Shown here: positions 46,901 through 58,400 of the stretch, piece after piece
Layout of the letters: the number at the start of each line of letters is the position of its first letter
Numbering within the stretch: the first letter of the stretch is position 1
NCBI RefSeq assembly: GCF_008831285.2
Contig: NC_045145.1
Span: forward strand, 23,498,802-23,562,801
Direction of reading: 5' to 3'
DNA from: Nymphaea colorata
Lineage: Eukaryota > Streptophyta > Magnoliopsida > Nymphaeales > Nymphaeaceae
Length of the DNA stretch: 64,000 nucleotides
Notes under the pieces: model-generated
What the model was told of the DNA's origin: nothing
Seen by the model: only the letters and a program-made list of their open reading frames with translations
The model's database searches: none
Translations under genes and position numbers: made by a program

Positions 46901-46912
46901 GCTCTGATACCA
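46901..46912 (-). promoter_or_regulatory. Primer-binding site of copia 1 (3' end of tRNA-iMet)
   Basis: The minus strand reads TGGTATCAGAGC directly after the 5' LTR. It is complementary to the 3' end of plant initiator tRNA-Met, the standard primer of plant copia elements. Confidence 0.95.
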
Positions 46913-47190
46913 TGTCAAAAGAAGAGGAATAGGAACGATGGTGAGGAGAAAGAAATGGTATTTCTCATTGTATTTCTATGAATTATTTACAAGGTATATA
47001 TAGAGGCTATTGGATAAGAATCAAGAAACGATCATATCCCTGATTTATGCTCCTACAAGATTATCATTCCTAATTTGTTGCGATTTCTCAATCTGCAACG
47101 TCCAACAACTCATCCTCTTGATTTGGGCGATCTCTGATTCCTTGATTTTGGGCGATCTTCTTCAACCGTTACAGGGACTAACATTCAACG
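46913..47190 (-). repeat. 5' LTR of copia 1 (278 bp)
   Basis: Pairs with 41559-41836. A TATA box (TATATATA, plus-strand 46995-47002) lies in the expected U3 position for minus-strand transcription. Terminal duplication AAACG follows at 47191-47195. Confidence 0.95.
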
Positions 47191-47195
47191 AAACG

Positions 47196-50100
47196 TGGTG
47201 GTGCTCGTGAGGGCTACTGCCATATCAGTTCAAAAAATTTAATTTATTTGTAAATTGATATCTCCTTGATTCTTATTTATTAATTATAAGCACCCCTTAA
47301 AATTTAAACCAATTAGTTCCTCTGGTTTAGTGGCACAACTACACGGTGATTTGAGTGGACAATTTCTTAAAAGGTTTTTATTTTTTTAATATATATAAAT
47401 ATATATGTACTCCAACAAATTTTTCAAACTCAGTGCCCTGATTCTGCCACTTAGAATTCCACCAATTAAAAATGATGTTATCTTTTAGGCATGAGACAGT
47501 TGAGCGACGTGAATGGTGACCAAAGGCTTCCTATAAAGTCCGCTGCCTTCTTCCCACCACTTTTGAAATGACGGCGGGAGATGATTGACTAAGGTCTAAG
47601 GATAATGTTTATTTAATGGGGTTCACGTTCCTTGACGGTTAACAGGTGGAGGGCACAATCGCGATTTGCTTGGGCTTATAGAAAAGTAAACTTTTTATGA
47701 TCTGGATTTTCTTCTTTACACTATAAAATAATGTACTGCATGCATTTATTTTTAGTTAAATATATTTGTCACAACTTAACCCACCCCCACATTAGGTTTA
47801 AGCTCCTAGTTTAGCATATTTCAACTCATCCCGTAACAATTTCCTTTTGAACCAACCTATTACTTAATATCACTCAACTACCTATCTTTTTATAAGTCTT
47901 TAAAGATTTTCAATAACCTTCAATACAAAATTAAACTTTTAGGATATGACACTAGTATTACTGTGCATATACATGGTAAATTATTTTGATCATTTAATTA
48001 ATTGATCAATTTATCCTAGAGTAAGAAACGTGAGAGTATGTGAAAGAGAGAGATAGTGTGTGTTTAAGTCTATAGGTAAGCTAAAATCCTTGAGCCATCT
48101 ATTCATGTGACCTCTCACATTACACAACTCAATGCATAACAGAATTGTACACAAAATTCTAATAAAAAGATGAAAGCAATAGCCTGTTATTTCAAAAGGA
48201 ATTGAGCAAAGCCCATATCTAGTAACTCTTATGAGGTGCATGACTAAGTCTCGCCACTTTGATCTGAAAAGGCGCCTAGAAGGCGGATTCCAGCTCGGGT
48301 GTCACACACTGGACACCTTGCGTCTTGAGTGTTCCGTCCCTGTGTAGGAGAGGTGTTTCATATGTTTTCATTTTTTAAGATGTATTCCTTTGTCATTGTA
48401 TGATTGTTTTGGTTTTTAGTCGACTAAAATGAAAGTTTTTCTTTGGGTCTCGAATGCATTCTCCGGTGTTGAAGGCCCTAAATGCAATACTAAGATAAAT
48501 CTAGTGAGATTGATGAGTGTTATATTTCATTTTAATTTGTTTTAGCTTATCACTTGAAAATAAGTCAAAAGCAGAACTCCGACTTGGGTCCTCTAATTGC
48601 TCCGGCACCTCCTCACTGCGCCTTGTTGAGAAATGAATCTGGGTTTTGTAAAGGAAAGGAGACTGGCCCAACCACATACGAACTAGGTTTTAAAAATTCA
48701 GATTTTTTAAAGGTTTTACAGGTTTTCACTCAAATGTGCCTTAAACAAGAGAGAGAGACACATGACGTAGAGTTGACCATCGAATATATATATATTGCTA
48801 TCTAACCTTATAGATATGACCCAACGAATAAGTTGATGGGAAAAATATATTCAGTTAAGCATTTTTTGAATCTAATTATATTTCCATGACAAGTAAGATT
48901 GAATGGCTCATATAACATTAAGTTTTTTTAACATGGACCAATCTTCATTTTTCTTTTTTTGTAAGAATAACTTAAACTGAAGCATGTTTTATACCAAACT
49001 AGATTTTATAAATATATCAGTATATTTTGTTTTGTTTAAGGTATTATTTCAACAAAAAATTAGATGGCTTCTTTTTTATCCCAGACCTAGTGGTTCGGTA
49101 TCTACCAATTTCCACACATATATATAAAGCGAGATTTGAGGCAAAGGTCACTCTCTTTTGCCATACACATATAGGAGCTGAACTCATCTGTCCATTTGGC
49201 CTCTCGCAGACATAGTCTAATATAATATGTGAATTTCTCCTGCCGGCTGCACCAGCCTCCTACACATGCAGACCATGCCATCAGACTGGATGTGTGAGAA
49301 CCCGACCAACAGGATGGTTAGATAAATTCACGTCCAGCATATATATGTTTATAGAGTTTGAGAGAGTTTTATATTATTGTGTTACATACTGTTGTGTTAG
49401 ATGTTATTAGATGACTAAAATTTTAAAAACTACCATTTAAAATATCTCACATGAAGTCGAAGAAAAAAAAACAGCGATGTCGAAAGAAATATCTCACATG
49501 TGGTCGAAGGAAAAAAAACCACGGTGTCTGAAGTATATATACTTGCTTCATCCTTGATTTTTTTATTTAATTTATCTACAATTGTTCAACACCTACCCTC
49601 AAGCTCTACATTTGTTCTTTAATTTCTTTTTCCAACCTTCTCACTATTCACGTTTGACGGCTAAGTTTTTTTTTTTTCCCCTAACAAGCTCGAAGGTAAA
49701 AGACATGTTTTCAGCATTCATATAGTAAAAAGGCATTTAAATGGTGTTTTTTTTTATTGAAAACAATAATGAAACATAAGCTGTGGGCCTCGCACACATT
49801 CCCCATGCATGAATTTTTTGTGTGCATTGGGTGAGGCACATCCAACTCACTCTCTTTCTATTTAGCTACTGTGTCAGCTCCGCGTGTGGGCTTCCTTGTT
49901 TCTGTCACCTGCCCTTATGCTGCCACGCCCATTTTCTTTTTTTCAGGCCAGATTTCTTTAAGTTTTTTCCCATTTGACTGTTTAAGTGAGTGTTTCATCA
50001 ATCTATTTTAAAGAACAAGAACTTCAAGAAATACTTGTTTGAATATTTCATGAATCTACCCAATCTTTGAAATATATTCATCGATCACTCACATGGGTTT

Positions 50101-50379
50101 CTAAGGCTAAATGGCCTCTTAAGGATGCTTGATGGATATGCATGTTATCGTACATGAAGGACCATGGATGTGGATGTTACCATATGGACCAAAATTTTGG
50201 CCGTCAAGGATTCATTTTGGATGTGGATGTTAGTGCATTGCTTTAATATTTCGGTTCTTCGGTACTTTTTGCCTTCCTTCTTGTTTTCTTCATCCAGTCG
50301 GGATTCTTTTGCTGGAAAGATTTTTTATTTCATGAAGAAAAGACATGAAATTGTTTTTGTTGCTCTCCATTGACAGAGA
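47196..50379. other. No gene seen
   Basis: AT-rich sequence with no supported coding region. At about 49445-49530 two diverged copies of 'atctcacatg.agtcgaag.aaaaaaaa' occur. Short open frames have no recognisable product and low-complexity composition. Confidence 0.5.
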
Positions 50380-50988
50380 GTTCTATACGCTGCCCTGTGT
50401 ATGTAACGAGCATATGTCAAATGTGGACCCTACTACTAATATGTACATTTATTTTTACTCCCAAACATTGCATATGAATGTGTGTTAGATAACAAATAAA
50501 TATGAAAAAGCAAATTAAGTATGAAATAATGTTTATGAGATAACAGAAGATTTATGAGATAATGAGATAATGAAGGAACAAATGTATGTGATAAAGCCAA
50601 ACATATGTATGAGATAATGTTTATGAGATAACAACTGATGTATAGGATCTCAGAAATATTTTATTATCTCATAAACATATCTTATACTTATGTTTGGTGT
50701 TACTTCATATATCTGTCTGTTATCTTCATTATCTCTTAAATCTTTTGTTATCTTATATACATTATCTTATATTTATATTTAGCATTATTTCATATTGTCA
50801 TTATCTCACACCTATTTCTTATTTCAGACACATTATCTCATACCAATTTGTTATCTCACACACTTTTTATTTCATGTACATGTATATGCAATATTTGGGT
50901 ATGAAAGTAAATATGCATATTGATAGTAGGGTCAAAATTCAACGTACAATTATTATATATACATAAGGGCCGCATACAAAACTTGATC
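50380..50988. mobile_element. Inverted-repeat element with GAGATAA arrays
   Basis: The left side, 'ctatacgctgccctgtgtatg' then 'gaccctactactaatatg' and 'cccaaacattgcatatg', matches the reverse complement of the right side, 'tgtatgcggcccttatgta', 'gaccctactatcaatatg' and 'cccaaatattgcatat', in order. Inside, the left half is full of 'tatgagataatg' and the right half of 'cattatctcata'. Without the low-complexity core it is a typical nonautonomous DNA element; target duplication not resolved. Confidence 0.6.
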
Positions 50989-51923
50989 TCCTATCTCTTG
51001 CATGGGGTGGTTGGTTAATTGGCGATCATATTTTATATATGTTGCGTGTTATGAACGCAGCAGGTGCAATTATTAGTATCTTGTGCAATATAAAATGTTG
51101 TTTTTCATTATGATACTGAATTGCAGCTTCCACAAATGAAAAAATGAAAAGACGGGGGAGTAATCACTTGTGGCCCGTTCATCTAAAAAAAAAATCCTTT
51201 TGTGGCTGATCACTTATTAAGTAAAATTGAGTTGCTCAACAAGGCAGATGAAAGAAGTATAATAGTAACTTGGTCCCGAGCATCCAACATCATATTTGCA
51301 ATGGTCTAAGTAGGAAAAGGTCTTACAGAAGTGTGTTTTAGGAAGCATTCAAAAGACGACCTCAACACAAGGAGAATAGATGATGACGAGAACAAGGTGG
51401 AATCCAAGTGGAGGGAATAGGGGACCCTTTCACCTAAGCTGTGCAAGAAAGTCCCAAAGCCTATCCTAGGGAACAGTAAAGCTTCATAAGGTCTTTCTGT
51501 CGAGATGCAGGTAGTCCTCATCTTCACAGACATGCCTTTTGTAGTGAGCCTCTCTCCGAGAGGTAGGTTAGAGAGTTTGTTATTCAGGCTTGATTGCCTG
51601 GCAGTACATCCAGCAGGCAATATCACACCTAATTGGGCACTGACAAAGCCCTACACTTTGCGAGTGCTTTCTAAAAGAAGGGATCAATGTTAAACAAATG
51701 AATTTCATGTGAACGGTTCTTGATTTAAGGGTCATTGATTCAGGTTAGGCAAATCGTTTAAAGTGCTTACCAAAAATGGAATTGAATGACATTCTTCAAA
51801 TCACTCTTTTTTTGGTTGTTTAAGGACTCCCATCAACCCCACAACTACGGCACTCCCAAGCTCAGACCACCAGGCCCATAGATGGAAGTTTGCCTTTTGA
51901 CCTAAAGCACTTGCGTCGTGGCT
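50989..51923. other. No gene recognised; possibly organelle-derived
   Basis: Base composition rises toward that of the plastid mosaic to the right, but I could not assign 51300-51920 to any plastid or mitochondrial gene. Confidence 0.3.
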
Positions 51924-52017
51924 ACCATTACTTCATGAAGACCATGAATACGAGCAATCCCATTGCCCACTTGAAGTATGGTACCAATGTTCACAATCTT
52001 GGCTTCCTTACCAAAGA
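51924..52017 (-). pseudogene. Plastid atpA fragment
   Basis: The minus strand encodes [20 protein letters not shown] followed by LHEVM. This is the N-terminal beta-barrel block of the plastid ATP synthase alpha subunit (usually [20 protein letters not shown]-like). Substitutions and the flanking stops show it is a nuclear copy without function. Confidence 0.8.
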
Positions 52018-52459
52018 GTGAATACAATTTTGTCCTAATTAGCTTATAATTGAATGACACTATTGAGGCAAAATGATATGCCCCTTGTTTGCAATTTGAA
52101 AGAGAACGAGCCCAGTGGATAGCTGCAGGTTATCTTATTTCCAGACAAACCAGCCCATCCATCGAAGCTTGATGAGCTTTGGAAGGTAGGCACGACCCCC
52201 ATACAACGTTTGATCGTTCCTCACTATCCACACACTGTGCTATTAGTCTCCAACACAGAAGAATGCTTTTCCACCGAGCACTCACATCATCTTCCCCTAA
52301 CTGGGTGGGGAAGCAGTACTTAGAGTCCCCGTCAAGAAACTGGCAAGGAAGCAAGTAATAGACAGAAAAATTGCTTGTGACAGGACCTTAATAATCTTAA
52401 GTAATTTCAAGTTGTGAGTGTTTTTCTTGCACAGAGAGCGAGCGAGCAAAGACAAGTCG
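52018..52459. other. Unassigned segment within plastid mosaic
   Basis: It lies between atpA and rpoC2 fragments. A minus-strand frame (52354-52130) is open but not recognised. Confidence 0.3.
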
Positions 52460-52623
52460 TGAGCTTGGATCTGTCCATTATGTTATGGTCAGAGTCCCAC
52501 TCATGGTGACCTGGCGGAATTGGGAAAAATAGTAGGTATTATTGTGGTCAATCCATTGGGGAACTAGGGACTCACCTTACATTAAGAACTTTTCATACCG
52601 GTGGAGTATTCACAAGTGGTACT
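52460..52623 (+). pseudogene. Plastid rpoC2 fragment
   Basis: The plus strand spells, with one base deletion near 52544, [11 protein letters not shown], then GQSIGE, then [13 protein letters not shown]. This is the highly conserved core of the plastid RNA polymerase beta'' subunit (THGDLVELGEAVG, then [20 protein letters not shown]). In-frame stops and the deletion make it a dead nuclear copy. Confidence 0.85.
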
Positions 52624-52654
52624 CTCCCAATGATTCAGAAGGGGATAGGTTAGT

Positions 52655-52770
52655 CGGGAAGGCCTGGGAGGTGGTAGTTTACCCTGCGGCAGATGTCAGC
52701 TGTTCGAGTCAGCTTATCTCCATTCCAGCTCGTGAACTTAGCCGAAGGTATCTGATAGCACCAAATTGCA
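52655..52770 (+). pseudogene. Plastid trnA-UGC 3' exon and flanks
   Basis: 52688-52722 reads as the trnA(UGC) 3' exon ('gatgtcag.tgttcgagtc', ending 'cttatctcca') with a few changes. It is preceded by intron-end sequence ('ggtggtagtttaccctg') and followed by the trnA-rrn23 spacer ('ctcgtgaacttagccga'). The 5' exon and intron domain are absent and T-stem pairing is disturbed, so no tRNA can be made. Confidence 0.8.
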
Positions 52771-52847
52771 ATTAAAATGAAAAGATGAAAAAGGAAAGAG
52801 CCCTTTTTCATTGAAAGATGAATTGTCAATCCATTTGGATAAAATGG

Positions 52848-52910
52848 GATGCTGATAGGAAATTGAGATTATGTTGTTTCCTTCCTTATCAGAGAGGGAC
52901 CCCTTTTCAA
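52848..52910 (+). repeat. Short copy of the SCAI-like exon 2 start region
   Basis: 'aaattgagattatgttgttt' followed by 'ccttccttatcagagaggg' repeats 60031-60068. A fragment of the pseudogene exon thus also lies upstream of the copia element, outside the main duplicated block. Confidence 0.5.
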
Positions 52911-53040
52911 AGCTAAGCTTGTCGATCTACTACCACCATCTTCCATCCATAGATATGCTCGCCCTTGGCCTTTTAGGGACAGGTAGTGGCTCCACGAGAT
53001 CTTAGGTCCATCATCAGTAATGATGATCTATGAGCACATG

Positions 53041-53218
53041 GTCAATTCCTAAAGTGGGCATAAACCTACACAAGCTGTGGAGCATGTGCTTTAATTTGAT
53101 TCAAAGCGAAGAACCATACTCGGGAAAATAGCCCCGTAACTTCGGGAGAAGGGATGAGCATTGGGTTGGATGAAAAGGGCGTTATTCATGCCATTGCTGG
53201 ATCCACACTACCAACAAC
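53041..53218. repeat. Segmental duplication, copy 2 (left part)
   Basis: Matches copy 1 (1-about 520), with a deletion of about 300 bases that fuses the 16S scrap to the 23S scrap. It ends in ACAAC, the target duplication of the copia element. Confidence 0.8.
53069..53153 (+). pseudogene. Fused plastid 16S and 23S rRNA scraps
   Basis: 53069-53115 is 16S-like ('gtggagcatgtg', 'aaagcgaagaacc'); 53118-53153 is 23S-like ('gggaaaatagccccgtaac', 'ttcgggagaaggg'). In copy 1 the same scraps are separated by about 300 bases. Confidence 0.75.
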
Positions 53219-53618
53219 TGTTGGGATTTTCCCATCTGGATAGTCCTGCGTCGATACAGGTCCATATCCATTTCGGACCATTAAGTATAAATACTCGTGT
53301 CTTGTGATGGTGTGAGACACATTCAGTTTTTACCGTCTGGGTAATCGGTCCCCTTAGCCATACGTGAATTGCCTGTCCCCATCACTGGGCTGCTATGGCT
53401 GAGGAGAGAAACCCATTGCCGCCACCGCCGCCGCCAATGCCGCTGGGGAATGACTCTATGGGGACTGTAGTTGTTCTTCCCACAGCCGCCGACATTCAGT
53501 CGGCGGTCGCCTCTACAGGTTCTTCAGCCACCCTATGAAACACACAGATCTATGATTGTCGTTTCGATTTCTGCATTTTCGTTTGTGTGCTATCTAGATT
53601 CCTCGCAAAGTTCCAACA
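53219..53618 (+). repeat. 5' LTR of copia 2
   Basis: Contains TATAAATA at 53286-53293, then a stretch common to both LTRs with an ATG at 53395. The 47-codon frame (MAEERNPL, six Pro, MPLGNDSMG, PTAADIQSAVAS) stops at 53536-53538. The 3' LTR keeps the frame longer. Confidence 0.95.
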
Positions 53619-53619
53619 A

Positions 53620-53635
53620 TGGGTTATGGGCCCAC
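53620..53635 (+). promoter_or_regulatory. Primer-binding site of copia 2 (anticodon arm of tRNA-iMet)
   Basis: TGGGTTATGGGCCCAC lies one base after the 5' LTR. It is complementary to the anticodon stem-loop of eukaryotic initiator tRNA-Met (GUGGGCCCAUAACCCA in plants), not to a tRNA 3' end. Drosophila copia primes with a tRNA-iMet fragment cut in the anticodon loop; this site fits that mechanism. Confidence 0.85.
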
Positions 53636-55424
53636 TCCACGCATCGCTGCGCGTTTCCCTTTGCATACTGTTTTTCACGCAAAGGGAATAGGGCAGAAAC
53701 GTGGAAGAAGAGGGCACCGGCGTACCTGTTTCTTCCTCTGTTGCAGCATGGGCGATGGAAGCGTTGGGCTCCCATTGCAGCTGCAGAGAGAGGAACAGGT
53801 AGAGGCGACGGTTGTGCCTCTTGCCGGCGCCCACCCACTGCGTTGGGTGAGAAACAGAAGGAATAGAAAAGGGGAAACGGGAAGAGGGCATTAGACTTGG
53901 ATTGCTCGGAGCCCGGCGATGTCCGGCCTGCCATCCTTAGGCGGCGGGAGTCGGGACCGCTCCGGTTTCGTGCGTCGTCCGTCCGCCTTCCGTCGGGCGG
54001 CGGGAATCAGGATCGCCCGACGCCCTTCCCCTTCCGTTTTTTGTTTATTGCTTCAAAGAAGAAGGGGGCGGGGCGTCCTTGCCCACCAGCCATTGGGAGT
54101 GGCCGGCGGTGTCGCCGGGTGCCGGACCGCGCCAGGCGACCGCAGGAAACGTCCCACGGCCGGTGGGAGGGCCGTCTGAAGCATCTCCCGCCGCCCCCCA
54201 TCACCTCTGCCGTTAGGCTAGGGCAGCAGCGATGGGAGGCGTTTCGGCCTTCCCCGAAACCGCTCGCGCGGTCGAGCGGGTGGGTCGGACCCGGGTCGGG
54301 TCATGCTGACCTGACCCGGATCCATAAAGATTTAAAAAAAAAAAAAAATTTCGTCGTTGCCGCTCGACTTCCGCCAGCCCGCTTTGATTTCAATTTTTTG
54401 AATCGGGTAGGGTCCGGTTGGACCCGATTCGTATCCATTCGGTCTGATTTTATAAACAGAACCGATTCGGTCCGTTTTAGAACCGATATGGTTCGTTTCA
54501 AGACCGGTTCAAACATTTTGGGACCGATTTGAATCTTTTCTGGACCGGTTCAGTTGATTTTCAGACCGGTTCATTCAGTTTCAGAACCGATTCGGGCCTT
54601 TTGAAACCGATTCAGAGTTGTTTGAGACCGGTTCTTTCCCTTTTCGGACCGGTTCATCTAGTTTTCCACCGGTTCAGTCCATTTAGGACTGATACGGGAC
54701 CGGTTCTAAGCTAGAGGGAGCTGGTATATGTGGTTGTATGCCCATTTAAGGTGTTTAATGAATTGGTTCGATCATTTTAGATCGATACGGGACCGATTCA
54801 TTATGTTTTATGGAGCTTTAATGAAAAATTTAGATAACATTAAGTTGATTATGCAGAAATGATTCATGTGATTCGTGTGTTTCATTTTAAATGTGTTATT
54901 ATGACATATTATATTCTTGTATCACGTTTTGTTTAGGATTATGCTAAAGTTAGTTTTATTGCATGATCATAAAGTTTGTACGATAACACTAATGTAAAGA
55001 GCCCATGATTAGTTAAATCATGTCATACCTCACCAAAGTAACTACGCATGATTTAAAGGCACATTAATGTTTCATGTTGTATTTATTTTCATTTGAAGTA
55101 ATATAATTACCCAAAGGTAGTGTGTTATGTTCAGGAGAATAAGTAGAGTAAAATAGGAAAATAGATCCTTACATAGTTCTGTCATTTTACACCCAAAGGT
55201 GTTATGCTTAACTATAGTTTGGATTTACATTTCTTAGTTTTACTAGATAAAGTTAAGAAGGAATACATGTGCGTATTAGGTATATTACCAAAGTAGTATC
55301 CTAATGACCCATGGTATTTGTCTTGGAAATAGTAGACATAAAGAGCCTTTTATTTAGTCTACTGTTCCATATGGTTTGTCTCATATGATGTATGTTAACT
55401 TATCGATGTCTTTTGTCATCTGTA
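53636..55424 (+). other. Long GC-rich leader of copia 2
   Basis: 53640-54330 is GC-rich and unlike the rest of the window, with several overlapping long frames on both strands that show no recognisable domain. 54331-54345 is an A-rich tract. 54397-54705 is a minisatellite. 54720-55424 is AT-rich, leading to gag. The leader is unusually long for a copia element. Confidence 0.7.
54397..54705 (+). repeat. Minisatellite with 21-22-bp GACCGGTTC units
   Basis: At least eleven units are spaced 20-23 bases apart, each with the core 'a(a/g)accg(g/a)ttc' (for example at about 54502, 54523, 54544, 54565 and 54586). Units are degenerate, so the array is not a recent slip. It lies in the untranslated leader of the retrotransposon. 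Confidence 0.75.
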
Positions 55425-58400
55425 ATGCCTGGTTCTATTTATTTTAATGGCTCAAATTTTATCCATTTACTTGATGATTCAAATTATGTTGAATAGAAAG
55501 AAAATGTTGTGTTTACATTGGGATATATGGATCTGGATATGGCTTTGAGGCGACCTGAGCCACCTCCTCTTACACCACAAAGTACACATAATGAAACAGT
55601 GTACTTTGACAAGTGGGAGCGTTCTAACCGGCTAAGCTTGTTGCTTTTGCAATCAAGGGTCGCTAAGAACATACGTGGTGCTATCCCACCTTGTAGAATA
55701 GTGAGAGAGTTCTAGGATGCAGTTGAGGCTCAGTTTGTCAGTTCTCATAAAGCAAGAGCCAGTACCCTAATGTCAAAATTAATATATATGAAATATCAAG
55801 GAGGGGGTAACATTCGCCAGCATATGTTAGAAATGAGGAACATTGCTTCTCAATTGAATGACATGAAGTTGACTATTTCTGAATCATTCTTGGTATTCTT
55901 TACTTTGACCTCTTTACCAGCTGAATACACTCCTTTTAAGATCAGTTACAACACACATAATACTGAATGAACATTCAATGAATTGATGTCTAAGTGTGCT
56001 GACGAGGAGGAAAGAATGATGGGTGAAGTTGGTAAAGTTGGAATAAAGAAAGGTTCAATGAAAAAGAGTGCCAAGAAGAAGTCAGCAGGTCAAACTGCTT
56101 CTCAAACTGCGCAGACTAACTTAGCTCATATAAAGTGTTTCTTTTGCAAGAAAAATGGGCTTAAGAAGTCAGGTAACATGTCATTTGTTTCATTTGAAAG
56201 TAATATGTTACATGTTCCTATTAATAGCTGGTGGATTGACTCTGGTGATACTGTGCATATTGCCAATAATTTACAGGACTTTCTGAGCAAAAGAGAACCA
56301 ACACTACATGAGAGAAGCATTTTCTCAATAAACAAAATGCGCTCACATGTGAAAGTTGTAGGAGAATGCCAGATTAGGCTTGATACTGGCTTTGTTTTAG
56401 ATTTTCATGATGTTTTCTTTGTTCCATCATATAGTAGAAACCTAATTTCTGTATCAAGACTGGACAAATTTGATTTCTATTTAAAGTTTAAAAATTCGAA
56501 AATGTTGATTTATAAAGATCTTGTTGAAATTGGTTTTGCTATTTTGTGTGATGGTTTATACAAGTTGAATGTGAAGATCCAATCTCCTGAATTGTTGGTT
56601 TCTAGTCATAATATAATTGGCAATAAGCGTAGTACCATAAAGGATGATTCATACATGCTATGGCACCGCCGTTTGGGTCATATCTCTGAAAAGAGAATAC
56701 GAAGACTCATAAATGAAGGGAACTTACGATCTCTTGATTTTACAGATAACGACATATGTGTAGATTGCATAAAGGCAAAGCAAACTAACATATATAAAGA
56801 AGGTGCCGAGCGATGTATTGAAAGATTAGGAATTGTTCACACAGATGTTTGTGGACCTTTCTCTCCTTGTTACACAGGCGAAAAGTATTTTGTCACCTTT
56901 ACAGATGACTATTCTCGGTATTTATATCTCTACTTAATCTTTGAAAAATCCGATGTGTGTCAAGTTTTCAAGGACTATAAGAAAGAAGTAGAGAAACAAA
57001 CCGGTGATGTTATCAAGATAGTCAGATCAGATAGAGGTGGTGAATATTATGGTAGGTTCACTGAGATGGGACAAAGGGAGGGACCATTAGCGCTATTTCT
57101 AAAGGAAGAAGGCATTGTGCCTCAATACATTATGCCAAGCAGTGCCTACCAAAATGGTGTTGCTGAAAGAAGAAATCGTACGCTTAAAGAAATGGTTCGA
57201 GCTATATTAAATTACTCTACTCTCCCTCTAACCTTGTGGGGTGAAGCTCTCTCAGGAGACCAGTGCATATCCAAAATAGGGTTCCTACTAAAGCTGTTCC
57301 TACAACAACTTACGAGTTATGGACAGGTAGGAAACCTTCTCTTTCTTACATGCACATATGGAGATGTCCTGCTGAAGCTAAATTGTATAACCCCTACATA
57401 AAAGCCTTTGATCCTAGAACAACCAGTGGTTTCTTTATTGATTGTCCAAAAAGATCGAAAGGCTATAGGTTTTATTGTCCATCTCATACACCACATATTA
57501 TGGAAACAGATAAGGATAAGTTCTTGGAAGATGACTCATTTGGATTAGATGCATTACAAAACCTCACTTTTGAGGAAATACATGATACTGAATGTAGACC
57601 TGATAAAGAGAATGTAAATGTGTATGATTATGTTGGCTCTCGTGATAACATGAATGCAAATCATACAGGCAATGCATCAAATCCAGATGAATTACATGTA
57701 GATCATACTGATTAACACGAACAAGATGTAGACATACAAATTGAAAATGATCAATTACCTGTTCGTAGATCTGCAAGAGCCAGAAGATTTGCCATATCAT
57801 CAGATTATGTGGTATACCTACAAGAGCCTAGTGATTTCATAGATGTTGATGATGATCCTTTCACATTCAATGAAGCTGTTGAAAGCAAACAATACAGGTT
57901 CTGGATTAATGCCATGAAAGAAGAGCTTGACTCTATGGCTAAAAACCAGACATAGAGCCTTGTGTCGTTGCCTGAAGGAGTAAAACCCGTAGGTTGTAAA
58001 TGGGTCTATAAGACCAAGAGGGACTCTAAAGGCAACATAGAGAGATACAATGCAAGATTAATTGCAAAAGGATTCACCCAAATGGAGGGCATTGACTATA
58101 ATGAGACATATTCACCTCTCTCTGCTAAAGAGTCAATGAGGATTGTCCTTGCACTTGTAGCCCATTTTGACTTAGAGCTACATCAGATGGATGTGAAAAC
58201 GGCTTTCTTGAATGGTGATTTGGATGAAGAGGTATATATGGATCAACTTCAAGGGTTTTCTGAGAGTGGTAAAAAGCGATTTATGGACTTAAACAGGCCT
58301 CACGTCAATGGTACATTAAGTTTTCCGAAGTCATTACGACTTTTGAGTTTACAGAAAACATCATTGATTGATGTGTGTATCTTAAGACATGTGAGAGTAA

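Larger units (their letters stand above)
41554..47195 (-). mobile_element. Ty1/copia retrotransposon 1, 5.6 kb
   Basis: The element spans 41559-47190 on the minus strand. LTRs are 41559-41836 and 46913-47190, each 278 bp and closely similar. The target duplication AAACG is found on both sides (41554-41558, 47191-47195). The order gag, protease, integrase, reverse transcriptase, RNase H is that of Ty1/copia. The primer-binding site and polypurine tract abut the LTRs exactly. The coding region is in one frame throughout but carries about six stops, so the copy is inactive. It inserted downstream of membrane-protein unit D. Confidence 0.95.

Noticed and set aside
52688-52722. tRNA-like sequence
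   Set aside because: It is only the 3' half of plastid trnA with a disturbed T-stem; no 5' half or A and B boxes are present nearby.
53897-54532. 211-codon GC-rich open frame in the leader of copia 2
   Set aside because: No recognisable domain, an Arg/Pro-rich composition expected from GC-rich DNA, overlapping frames on both strands, and its end runs into the minisatellite. It lies between PBS and gag, where no gene is expected.
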